Positions 8,206-15,517 of a stretch of 64,000 bases of DNA are shown in pieces. This DNA comes from Desulfococcaceae bacterium HSG9 (GTDB taxonomy: Bacteria; Desulfobacterota; Desulfobacteria; Desulfobacterales; JAUCGF01). The DNA is taken from positions 124,001 to 188,000 of the forward strand of contig JAUCGF010000071.1 of assembly GCA_030378005.1 (NCBI GenBank), written 5' to 3'. How positions within the stretch are numbered: position 1 is the first letter of the stretch; each line of letters begins with the position of its first letter. Under the pieces are notes generated by a model. It worked only from the letters and a program-made list of their open reading frames with translations. It ran no database searches and was not told the origin of the DNA. A program made the position numbers and the translations under genes.

Positions 8206-8997
8206 TCACGCTTTACGATGTCCATCTTCATAACACTTTTTACCATACCATAGCACCTGTCGGCACAGTCCCCGGATAATTTGCACATCTTTAGCGCGCA
8301 ATTCCAGGCGTGTAAAAAATTGGCGCAGTTTTCCCATCTGGTAATCCGGGTTTTCTGAATTAATGAAACTGATTTTTGAGAGTACGGTACGCAGTTGGTC
8401 ATACATGCCGTCCAATTCATGGCGTTGCGCCATACGAGGAGTGAATGTTGCCGTTTTATCTGTTAAAGCATCTATCCGGGCTTGCAGAATTTCATAACAG
8501 ATTACCAAAACGGCCTGAGCCAAATTTAGGGAAGCAAAACCGGCTGTGGGTATATTCACCAGGTCTTGGCAATAGCGAAGTTCAGCATTGGTCAAACCGC
8601 GATCTTCCGGGCCGAATACGATGGCAATCCGGTTGTTTTGTGATAGCGATATCAGGCGTTGAGCTAATGTGGAAGGCGAACTGATAATTTGGCGCTGGCC
8701 ACCGAGACGTGCGGTGCTACCCACGACATAATGGAAAGGAGCCAGCGCCTCTTTAAGAGTTGCATAATTTTCAATGCCTTCAACAATTTTGGCAGCGGCA
8801 TGTGTCGCCAGCTTCATCACTTTGATAAGGTCAAAATGGGAGGGCGACACGACAATCAAACGGGGGATGCCCATATTGCAGATAGCCCGAGCGGCCGCAC
8901 CGATATTTTCAGGCACACGCGGTTTATGCAAAACAATTGTGATGTTATCTAAATTGACTTTTGCAAATGCTGGTTTGTCCGGTAGATGTGTTGGCAT
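8206..8997 (-). CDS. trmJ: tRNA (cytidine/uridine-2'-O-)-methyltransferase TrmJ
   Basis: A SPOUT-fold methyltransferase (263 residues) expected to methylate the 2'-O of tRNA position 32 with S-adenosylmethionine. Conserved motifs are visible: NIGAAARAICNMG at residues 31-43, FGPEDRGLTN at 128-137 and SLNLAQAV at 156-163, the latter two forming the knotted cofactor site. A basic helical C-terminal extension (after about 185) is usual for TrmJ. The start codon overlaps the ndk stop by one base (TAATG), so the two genes are translationally coupled, with ndk first. The alternative TrmL/LasT assignment is less likely given the length and the EDRGL form. Confidence 0.9.
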   Translation of the reverse strand: MPTHLPDKPAFAKVNLDNITIVLHKPRVPENIGAAARAICNMGIPRLIVVSPSHFDLIKVMKLATHAAAKIVEGIENYATLKEALAPFHYVVGSTARLGGQRQIISSPSTLAQRLISLSQNNRIAIVFGPEDRGLTNAELRYCQDLVNIPTAGFASLNLAQAVLVICYEILQARIDALTDKTATFTPRMAQRHELDGMYDQLRTVLSKISFINSENPDYQMGKLRQFFTRLELRAKDVQIIRGLCRQVLWYGKKCYEDGHRKA

Positions 8998-9413
8998 TAA
9001 TCCACAATTTCAAAACGGTTAAAAAAGTAACTGATTTCAAACGCCGCCGTTTCGGGTGAATCGGAACCATGCACCACATTTTTTTCAATATCCGTGGCAT
9101 AGCTTTTACGAATTGTTCCTTCATCGGCTTTTTTATAATCCGTGGCACCCATGATTTTGCGGTATTCAGCAATCACGTTTACCCCTTTCAACACCATAAC
9201 CACAGCGGGACCGGATGACATAAATGTCGTTACACTGTCAAAAAACGGGCGTTCTTTATGAACGGCATAAAATCCTTGAGCTTGTGCTTTTGTCATATTA
9301 ATGAGTTTCATAGCAACAATTTGAAATTCAGCGGCTTCTAACCTTTTAATAACTTCTCCGATTAATCCCTTTGAAACACCGTCGGGTTTGATAATTGATA
9401 ATGTTTTTTCCAT
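8997..9413 (-). CDS. ndk: Nucleoside diphosphate kinase
   Basis: A 138-residue cytosolic enzyme that transfers the gamma-phosphate from ATP to NDPs via a phosphohistidine. The active-site motif NVVHGSDS has the catalytic His at 115, and the N-terminus [10 protein letters not shown] is diagnostic. Length is standard for the family. The ATG at 9413 is preceded by AAAGGACAC. It is the first gene of a pair with trmJ and divergent from the histidine kinase gene. Nothing unusual was seen. Confidence 0.97.
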   Translation of the reverse strand: MEKTLSIIKPDGVSKGLIGEVIKRLEAAEFQIVAMKLINMTKAQAQGFYAVHKERPFFDSVTTFMSSGPAVVMVLKGVNVIAEYRKIMGATDYKKADEGTIRKSYATDIEKNVVHGSDSPETAAFEISYFFNRFEIVD

Positions 9414-9645
9414 GTTTCGTGTCCTTTCTTGTGTAGTTAAGTTTAAATTTACAATTCATTACCAGATGATCTGTCGCAAGTCAATCCACCCGTAGCCGTA
9501 ATTATGATTTTTAGCAGCATGTGTTGATTGTGTTTTGTATCAATTTTTATCATCAGGGAAAAAATGGCTTGAATTCAAATCTTAAATGGGGCTATACTGT
9601 ATTTAATTAATGATTTTCTAATTGGCTTTGAGCGGGAAACTGAAT

Positions 9646-10719
9646 ATGCAAACAAAATTTAAAGTGCTTGTCGTTGATGACGACCCGTTAAACTTAAACA
9701 TTCTCGAAGAGATTATCGGGGATATATATGAAATGGCATCCGTTAATTCCGGTGAAGCGGCATTGGAAATATTACCCAGGTTTTGTCCTGATTTGATACT
9801 GCTGGACATTATGATGCCGGGTATTGATGGGTATGAAGTTTGCCGTCATATTCGCGACAATGAACGTTATAAATTTACCAAAATCATTCTGGTTTCAGGC
9901 AAAGCTTTGATAGCGGAACGACTTAAAGGCTATGAAGTCGGGGCCGATGATTATGTTACTAAACCTTTTGTTGCGGAAGAAATGGAAGCGAAAATCCGTG
10001 TTTTTCTACGCTTAAAACATACTGAAGAGATGGACCAGATTAAAACTGAACTGTTGATGCTGTTCTCCCATGAAACAAGGACACCGCTGAACGGAATCAT
10101 CAGCATGTCTGAATTTCTTCAGAACGATTCGTCGTTAAATGAAAAAACACGCGATCATATTCGCATTATTACCGATAGTGGCTACCGTTTGCTTGATTTT
10201 GTTGAGAAAGCATCAACCTTGTGTAACCTTAAATACAATTCCAAATTGAGTACTCAAAAAGAATCAATCGCTATTCATTTAAAATCTGCTTTGACAATTG
10301 TTAAATATAATCTTGAAAATCTGAATAAAAAAGTCAGTTTAGATTTAAACATCAAAAATGATGCGGAGTTGGCTTGTGATTGGAATTTGGTGATGAAAGC
10401 ACTTCAGTTTATTTTCGACAATGCGGTCAAGTACTCTCCAGATAATGGTGTTATTTCAATCGGCTTAGATACCGACCATTCATGTTGCTATGTGTGTATT
10501 ACCGATCAAGGCGAGGGCATTCCCCCGGACTGGATTAACAGAATATTTGATGAATTTGCGATTCGGGACATATTGCATCATAATAAAGGCTTAGGTCTAA
10601 GCCTTGCTATCACCCGGCATATTATGGAGCTTCACGGAGGTGAAATAAGTGTTACAAGCGAGCCAGGTCAAGGAGCGGCTTTCACATTAACATTTCCCTT
10701 GGAAGCAAACAACATTTGA
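9646..10719 (+). CDS. Hybrid protein: response-regulator receiver followed by histidine kinase
   Basis: A 357-residue cytosolic signalling protein without membrane segments. The N-terminal receiver domain shows the acidic pocket VDDD (10-13), the phospho-acceptor Asp in LLDIMMPG (D54), S84 and K107. A HisKA helix pair follows with the H-box MLFSHETRTPLNG (His about 142). The HATPase domain has an N box FDNAVKYSPD, a G1 box DQGEGIP and a G2 box GLGLSLAITRH. The receiver-first order suggests phosphorelay input from another kinase. The ATG at 9646 begins directly with the domain; a TTG 24 bases upstream is the only longer option. No DNA-binding output or partner regulator is adjacent. Confidence 0.88.
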   Translation: MQTKFKVLVVDDDPLNLNILEEIIGDIYEMASVNSGEAALEILPRFCPDLILLDIMMPGIDGYEVCRHIRDNERYKFTKIILVSGKALIAERLKGYEVGADDYVTKPFVAEEMEAKIRVFLRLKHTEEMDQIKTELLMLFSHETRTPLNGIISMSEFLQNDSSLNEKTRDHIRIITDSGYRLLDFVEKASTLCNLKYNSKLSTQKESIAIHLKSALTIVKYNLENLNKKVSLDLNIKNDAELACDWNLVMKALQFIFDNAVKYSPDNGVISIGLDTDHSCCYVCITDQGEGIPPDWINRIFDEFAIRDILHHNKGLGLSLAITRHIMELHGGEISVTSEPGQGAAFTLTFPLEANNI

Positions 10720-10744
10720 ATGATAAAAAACGGCATCCTTAAGC

Positions 10745-10847
10745 TATAGACTTTCAGATAATTAATGTCACAAGGCTAGAGAGAAGGCTGTATTGTAATA
10801 CGCCGACGACCGATAACGCAGTAACATTGATTATCTGAAAGTCTATA
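10745..10847. repeat. MITE-like palindromic element, family 1 copy B
   Basis: A 103-base element with a perfect 18-base inverted repeat, TATAGACTTTCAGATAAT (10745-10762) and its complement (10830-10847). The core is nearly identical to copy A in reverse orientation, including CGCCGACGACCGATAACGCA. Only the outer TATAGAC of the terminal repeat is shared with copy A; the inner repeat bases differ but remain fully paired. Confidence 0.8.
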
Positions 10848-10944
10848 TCAGGAAACGTGAATTCACCCATCACATTTAGCATTTCAAAAATCACAAATGG
10901 GATGATTATTTTGTCCCTGATTCTACATTATATAAGAGGGTTCA

Positions 10945-11442
10945 ATGCCAATCTACGAATTTAATTGCAAACAATGTCATACGATTTTTAATTTTTTTTC
11001 CAGAACTGTCAATACTGAAAAAGTCCCGGATTGCCCTCGTTGCAAAACTCCAACATTAGAGCGTAAAATGTCGATGTTTGCTTGCACAGGCAAAGCCGAG
11101 GAAAACAATGCCGGCATGGATGATCTTCCATTGGATGAAAGCAAAATGGAAAAAGCGATGCACATGTTGGAAAAAGAGGCTGGTCAAATAAATGAAGATG
11201 ATCCTCGTCAGGCGGCCAACCTTATGCGCCGGCTTTCCGATATGACGGGTATCCAATTAGGTGATGGAATGAATGAGGCGCTTGACCGGTTGGAAAAAGG
11301 TGATGACCCTGACAGTATCGAAGCTGAGATGGGGGACCTTTTGGAAAATGAAGACCCTTTTATTATGCCTGAAATTAAAGGAAAACAACTAAAAAATAAA
11401 CCAATTAAACCATATATTGACGAAACACTTTACGATCTTTGA
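10945..11442 (+). CDS. FmdB-family zinc-ribbon protein
   Basis: A 165-residue soluble protein. Its N-terminus is a putative zinc ribbon of the FmdB/CxxC_CxxC_SSSS regulatory-protein type: MPIYEFNCKQC, then CPRC, giving two CxxC pairs (C8/C11, C31/C34). The remainder is acidic and helical with a conserved-looking DDPRQAANLMRRLSDMTG segment. The family's role is uncertain (a putative regulator). The ATG follows AGAGGGTTCA. It precedes the selenoprotein gene on the same strand by 160 bases, with a separate promoter in between. Confidence 0.8.
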   Translation: MPIYEFNCKQCHTIFNFFSRTVNTEKVPDCPRCKTPTLERKMSMFACTGKAEENNAGMDDLPLDESKMEKAMHMLEKEAGQINEDDPRQAANLMRRLSDMTGIQLGDGMNEALDRLEKGDDPDSIEAEMGDLLENEDPFIMPEIKGKQLKNKPIKPYIDETLYDL

Positions 11443-11527
11443 AAGCGTAAAGTTGAAACCTCAAAGTTATTCCGCCCCCGAATAATTACCTACTGGCAGT
11501 TAAGTCAAACAAATTGATGGCATCGCA

Positions 11528-11556
11528 TTGACAAGTAGGATTCTTATGACTAATTT
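11528..11556 (+). promoter_or_regulatory. Sigma-70-like promoter of the selenoprotein gene
   Basis: TTGACA (11528-11533), a 17-base spacer and TAATTT (11551-11556) lie about 50 bases upstream of the ATG at 11605. The -35 box is a perfect consensus; the -10 box is moderate. Confidence 0.55.
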
Positions 11557-11604
11557 GGTTTAGCTGGCAATAAACAAATGACTTATTTCTTTAAGGAGGA
11601 TATT

Positions 11605-11937
11605 ATGATTGAAGTCACTAAATCAGCAACAAATCAAATTGCTGAATATTTTAAAGGTAAAGAAGTTTCCCCTATCAGAATTTTTTTAAATGATGGCGGA
11701 TGAGGCGGCCCGTCACTCGCTATGGCTCTGGATGAGCAAAAAACGGATGATAATTTCTATGAAATTGACGGTTTTCAATATATTGTTGAGAAAGATTTTA
11801 TGGCCAAGGCACAACCCATTAAAATTGATTTCAATAACTACGGTTTCAGATTAGACAGTTCTTATGATTTCGGTGCGACTGCATCGGCATGCTCCGGTTG
11901 CGGGACTTCTTCAACTGGAGGAGGTTGCGGCGCATAA
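11605..11937 (+). CDS. HesB/IscA-like selenoprotein (TGA at 11701-11703 read as selenocysteine)
   Basis: A 110-residue A-type carrier-like protein if the in-frame TGA at codon 33 is decoded as selenocysteine. The reading frame runs from the ATG at 11605, with AAGGAGGA six bases upstream, through IRIFLNDGG-Sec-GGPSLAMALDE to a Cys-rich tail ACSGCGTSSTGGGCGA. In IscA/HesB proteins the GGC(S/G)G cysteine is the first Fe-S ligand, and the last two Cys lie near the C-terminus. Here the first ligand is Sec. HesB-like selenoproteins are an established family, known especially in deltaproteobacteria. Conventional ORF calling would start at the Met at 11722 and lose a third of the protein. I could not confidently fold a SECIS hairpin by eye. 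Confidence 0.85.
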
Positions 11938-11948
11938 GGCAGTCTTCT

Positions 11949-12000
11949 TCTCGTCGCCTTTCTCCCTCAAAACGAAAAAGGTGGCGAGACGTTCTTTATA
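11949..12000 (+). terminator. Intrinsic terminator after the selenoprotein gene
   Basis: TCTCGTCGCCTTT (11949-11961) pairs with AAAGGTGGCGAGA (11977-11989) with two G-T pairs, followed by a T-rich segment (CGTTCTTTATATTTTCT). It starts 11 bases after the stop codon. Confidence 0.7.
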
Positions 12001-12184
12001 TTTTCTGCCATTTCAAAAAATAAGCTGCAATTTAGCTTAAACCGGAACAAATAACTCCGCTCCATCGTCATAATCTTTTTATCTGGTAACAAATTCAGCA
12101 ACGCTTTAATTCAAATAAAAGCTGAAATCATATCAGCATATTGGCTTTCAGGCTATTAACTGTGTCTCGCTTTGTGTTGGTAGC

Positions 12185-12257
12185 CGACTTTCTGATAATT
12201 AATTTCACAAAGATAGAGTTAGGAAGCTATATTTTATACGTTGATGACTGATATAGT
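12185..12257. repeat. Decayed family-1 palindromic element, copy C
   Basis: GACTTTCTGATAATTAATTT and the following bases align with the left two thirds of copy B (GACTTTCAGATAATTAATGT) with many substitutions. The right terminal repeat is missing, and the next inverted repeat begins four bases later. Confidence 0.6.
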
Positions 12258-12260
12258 ATT

Positions 12261-12335
12261 CCAATTTTGGTTTTTCCGTGACTGCATACGCAAGCTGAAG
12301 CCAGCACTCCCCTAATTTGGAAAAACCAAAATTGG
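12261..12335. repeat. Perfect 17-base inverted repeat with a GAGTGC-type insert
   Basis: CCAATTTTGGTTTTTCC (12261-12277) and its exact complement (12319-12335) flank 41 bases. The insert resembles the dispersed GAGTGC family (read on the minus strand: GGGAGTGCTGGCTTCAGCTT). It looks like one repeat nested in another. Confidence 0.7.
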
Positions 12336-12340
12336 ATTAT

Positions 12341-12439
12341 AGGTCTTCGCAGATGAATTGATACCGATTTTTATTACCGAAAATTATGTTAAACGCGGGG
12401 TTAGATTAATTTGTAGTATCAATTCATCTGCGAAGACCT
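12341..12439. repeat. Perfect 24-base inverted repeat element
   Basis: The 24 bases at 12341-12364 are exactly complementary to 12416-12439, enclosing a 51-base AT-rich core unrelated to family 1. The outer flanks TATAGGTC and GACCTTAGTATA recall the TATAGAC ends of family 1, so it may be a third element type moved by a related transposase. Confidence 0.7.
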
Positions 12440-12593
12440 TAGTATAACGCTGTAAGTTGGCTTGTTGAACATCTATGGTTTAAACAGATAGAGATTTTCC
12501 TGAAAATAATACACCTACCCTGCAATATTACAAATATCGGGTACGTTATTTATTGGGAAGTCCCTAAGACTTAAAATTAGGAGGACTATTAGT

Positions 12594-12893
12594 ATGAAAA
12601 TGATGCGCATGATTAGTATTATCTCGGTGTTATTGTTTTACGGCAGTGTTTGTATTGCGGCGGGTGATGAATCAGATCAGGTGAAAAAAGACTTCGGATA
12701 TGTGGATAAAGACGAAGTCAGCACCGGTAAAGAAGGTGTCAGCGGCGGACTTGGCTATTCACTTGATAGCATGATTTACTGGGCGCGGGTCAATAATGTG
12801 ATTTACTATGTTGCCGGTTTTATAGTTTTGTTGATACTTAGAGGGTTTTTAAAGAAAAGAAAGCAAAAAAAGAAAAACCGTATTTACACTTAA
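12594..12893 (+). CDS. Small exported membrane-anchored protein, unknown
   Basis: A 99-residue protein with a signal peptide (about 1-22, ISIISVLLFYGSVCIAAG), a short polar acidic stretch, one transmembrane helix at about 68-87, and a very basic C-terminal tail (KKRKQKKKNR). The ATG at 12594 is well supported by AGGAGGACTATTAGT. I do not recognise a family. It stands alone between a nest of palindromic repeats and the methyltransferase gene. The signal and single TM are visible; a role in the envelope is inference. Confidence 0.7.
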   Translation: MKMMRMISIISVLLFYGSVCIAAGDESDQVKKDFGYVDKDEVSTGKEGVSGGLGYSLDSMIYWARVNNVIYYVAGFIVLLILRGFLKKRKQKKKNRIYT

Positions 12894-12913
12894 AAAATTG
12901 GCTGGTCTGAAGA

Positions 12914-12964
12914 GGAGTGCAAACTTTACCTTGCGGCGTTATCGTAACCTAAAGCTCGCACTCC
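12914..12964. repeat. GAGTGC-type hairpin repeat
   Basis: GGAGTGC (12914-12920) and GCACTCC (12958-12964) close an imperfect palindrome with ACTTTA/TAAAG inner arms. Same family as 8147-8194 and 37158-37218. Confidence 0.6.
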
Positions 12965-12997
12965 GGTTATATTAATTAAGGTGACAAAAGAACTGAT

Positions 12998-15487
12998 ATG
13001 GCCTCAAAAAGGCGCGCTTCTGACAAGCCTCTGAAATTTTCCTGTGCGGAAATGCGTCATACGTCGGAAAGCTACTATTTCAGGGATCAGCCCAATCCCA
13101 ATTTGCATACCTTTGCCGCCCGGCATCTTAAAACCCATCCCTATAATCCCCAAACGGATAATTACGATCCGCCTGTTTTTCAAAAACCGATAAAAACAAC
13201 CAAGGCCACATCTATTTATCGGATGCACACCTATTGGTCTAAAAAGCCGCATGATGCGATCAGGCAATATATCACCCATTATACCCGGCCCGGCGATTTA
13301 GTGCTTGATCCGTTCTGTGGTTCCGGCGGAACCGCTCTGGCCGCTTTGCTTGAAGGGCGTAAAGTGATTGCCATTGACCGTAGTCCGGCGGCCGCTTTTA
13401 TTACCAAAAATTATTGCACACCTGTTGACGCCGATTCTCTTTTAGCCGCTTTTTCCGCTCTTGAAAAAAAAATGGCGGCTGAAACAGAATGGCTTTACGG
13501 AACTTTTTGTGACCGATGCGGCGGCCGTGCGATGATTACTTATACGATTTGGTCACGGATTTTTAGCTGTCCTCGTTGTCTGAAACAGACCCCGCTGACG
13601 GATTGCCCTGAAGCCAAAGGATTGACGTCTAAGGGTCGGATGAAACGAATCAACGCCTGTCCCCATTGTCTGAAGCACAATCATGTTGAAGCTATTAACA
13701 CGCGCGGCCCCAAAACGGATTTGATTCCGGTTATGACGGCGTATCAATGTCTGAACGGATGTCGTCCCGCCCTGGCGAAACGACGTTATAATGATGACAA
13801 TCCTGAAAAGCGTGCCTATTTCAAAAAATATGACCTGGTTAAACTTGAAAAAATTGAGGATCGGCCAATACCCTATTGGTATCCTCATCTTCCGATGATT
13901 CACGGATCTGAAATCGGTGTTGGTAAACGGTTGGCTCAACATGGAATATTCAATGTTGATGATTTTTTCACTAAGCGTAATCTTTGGGCGCTGGCCGCAT
14001 TATTAAACAAAATCAACACATCGGATCATCATCGCGACGCCCTTTTGTTCGCTTTTACCAGTATTTTGTTAAAAGGCTCACGCATGATGGCTCAAAACCG
14101 CGATGGTGCTGGACGAATCACTAAAGGTACGTTTTATATTCCCCATATTCTGCATGATATCAATGTATGGCGTTATATGAAAAAGGCCGTGGGAGATATT
14201 GCTCGTGGTTTCCGAACGATTGATACGATTGCGCCTCAATTGATGATTAGTACGTCCGATGCTCGTCATACGAACTTGCCTGATGAATCGGCAGATTACA
14301 TTTTTACAGATCCGCCCTATTCAGATAATGTGCAGTATGGTGAATTGAACTTTATCTGGGAAGCCTGGCTTAATTTTGATACGAATTGGCACAATGATGA
14401 AATCATTGTTAATCGCACCCGCGGCAGAACTGAGTCTGAATGGGCAGAGATGATGCTTGAGGCCATGCGGGAATGTTATCGTGTACTTAAACCCGGGCGC
14501 TGTTTATCGCTCTGCTATCATGATCGTTCCGAAGGAACTTGGGCGCTGATTCAGCAGATTATGCAAAAAGCCGGTTTTATAGCCGAACAGACTGATAACG
14601 CCATTTTTATTGAAACGGGGCAAAAATCTTACAATCAATTGGTTGGAAATAAAATTATCAAACGGGATTTGGTAATAAATTATCGTAAACCCAAAACGGA
14701 TTTGGCATCATATTCCGTTAAGATGCCGGATAATTGGGCAGGTCACTCTTTTAATGAAATTGTCCTTATTATTATACGGGAATATTTAGAACGCTTTCCC
14801 GGAGCGGATAAAGATCGTATCTATGATCAAGCAGTCAGCCGTCTGATGCGTACCGGACAGATGGAAACGCATGATTTTGAAGAATTGTTAAAACTGATTG
14901 CATGCAATGTTCCTGATGAAAACGGACACGCGCGCTGGTATCTCCAGGAATCGGAGTTTAAACTTACAAATTCTGCTGAAACGGCCAAAGAAAATCGAGC
15001 TGCCGCGGTTCTTAAAAAATTTATACGCCAAAAACTGATCAAGCATCCCGAAATCACAGGCATCCCTTTTGATAAGCTCTTTGAACACTACCTCTATGCA
15101 GTTGATGACAAACCTCGCAGGCCGTTGGTCGAATGGTTGAGTGACTATTTTTTTCTTACAGATGATAATTGTCATCGTTTGCCTGGCTCGGCAACAGAAG
15201 AACAACATAAAACGGATGGCCGTAACCGGAGTCTTTTAAGGCGTATTAAGCGTTATCTTAGCTATATCGAAAAAAACCGTGAAATACCCGCTAAGATACA
15301 GCCAGACAATGCAACCCTGGCGGCATGGATTCGTCATTGTAAACGCGCCGGTTTGTATGCCTATGGCCGCACACTTTATGAAAAAAGCGGTTTTAATCAG
15401 GATAATATGTCTGAGAAGATACAGATGAACGTAATGGAAGACTATGAAACTTGCGTGCGTCAGCTTGTACGACAGCGATCTTCCTGA
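12998..15487 (+). CDS. Orphan DNA methyltransferase (N6-A/N4-C type) with zinc-ribbon insertion
   Basis: An 829-residue enzyme. The cofactor motif DPFCGSGGT is at residues 104-112, preceded by the family signature MHTYWSKKP (76-84). The catalytic motif DPPY is at 438-441, so the order is I then IV. Between them lies a Cys-rich insertion with CxxC pairs (C171/C174, C191/C194, C221/C224), probably one or two zinc ribbons. About 250 residues of helical C-terminal sequence follow the catalytic core. It should methylate exocyclic amino groups of A or C in DNA. No restriction endonuclease, specificity subunit or helicase is adjacent, so it is either a solitary regulatory methyltransferase or a piece of a scattered system. 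Confidence 0.85.
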   Translation: MASKRRASDKPLKFSCAEMRHTSESYYFRDQPNPNLHTFAARHLKTHPYNPQTDNYDPPVFQKPIKTTKATSIYRMHTYWSKKPHDAIRQYITHYTRPGDLVLDPFCGSGGTALAALLEGRKVIAIDRSPAAAFITKNYCTPVDADSLLAAFSALEKKMAAETEWLYGTFCDRCGGRAMITYTIWSRIFSCPRCLKQTPLTDCPEAKGLTSKGRMKRINACPHCLKHNHVEAINTRGPKTDLIPVMTAYQCLNGCRPALAKRRYNDDNPEKRAYFKKYDLVKLEKIEDRPIPYWYPHLPMIHGSEIGVGKRLAQHGIFNVDDFFTKRNLWALAALLNKINTSDHHRDALLFAFTSILLKGSRMMAQNRDGAGRITKGTFYIPHILHDINVWRYMKKAVGDIARGFRTIDTIAPQLMISTSDARHTNLPDESADYIFTDPPYSDNVQYGELNFIWEAWLNFDTNWHNDEIIVNRTRGRTESEWAEMMLEAMRECYRVLKPGRCLSLCYHDRSEGTWALIQQIMQKAGFIAEQTDNAIFIETGQKSYNQLVGNKIIKRDLVINYRKPKTDLASYSVKMPDNWAGHSFNEIVLIIIREYLERFPGADKDRIYDQAVSRLMRTGQMETHDFEELLKLIACNVPDENGHARWYLQESEFKLTNSAETAKENRAAAVLKKFIRQKLIKHPEITGIPFDKLFEHYLYAVDDKPRRPLVEWLSDYFFLTDDNCHRLPGSATEEQHKTDGRNRSLLRRIKRYLSYIEKNREIPAKIQPDNATLAAWIRHCKRAGLYAYGRTLYEKSGFNQDNMSEKIQMNVMEDYETCVRQLVRQRSS

Positions 15488-15517
15488 CGTGTTTAATAAT
15501 TATTCATAAGGATAAAC

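Larger units (their letters stand above)
11938..12593. other. Non-coding stretch holding a terminator and three palindromic elements
   Basis: The 656 bases between the selenoprotein gene and the small membrane-protein gene contain the terminator at 11949, a decayed family-1 element, and two long perfect inverted repeats (12261-12335, 12341-12439). I see no defendable ORF. The last 100 bases contain GGGAAGTCCCTAA, a phrase that recurs in other intergenic regions, and the AGGAGG ribosome site of the next gene. Confidence 0.6.

Noticed and set aside
11722-11937. A stand-alone 71-residue protein
   Set aside because: The frame continues upstream through a TGA to an ATG with a strong ribosome site and HesB/IscA similarity; the shorter start is an artefact of reading TGA as stop.
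5763-12439. Palindromic elements as integron attC sites
   Set aside because: No GTTRRRY/RYYYAAC core sites and no integrase or cassette array nearby.
12261-12439. Long inverted repeats as ordinary transcription terminators
   Set aside because: Arms of 17 and 24 bases with 41- and 51-base loops and no T-runs do not fit intrinsic terminators.
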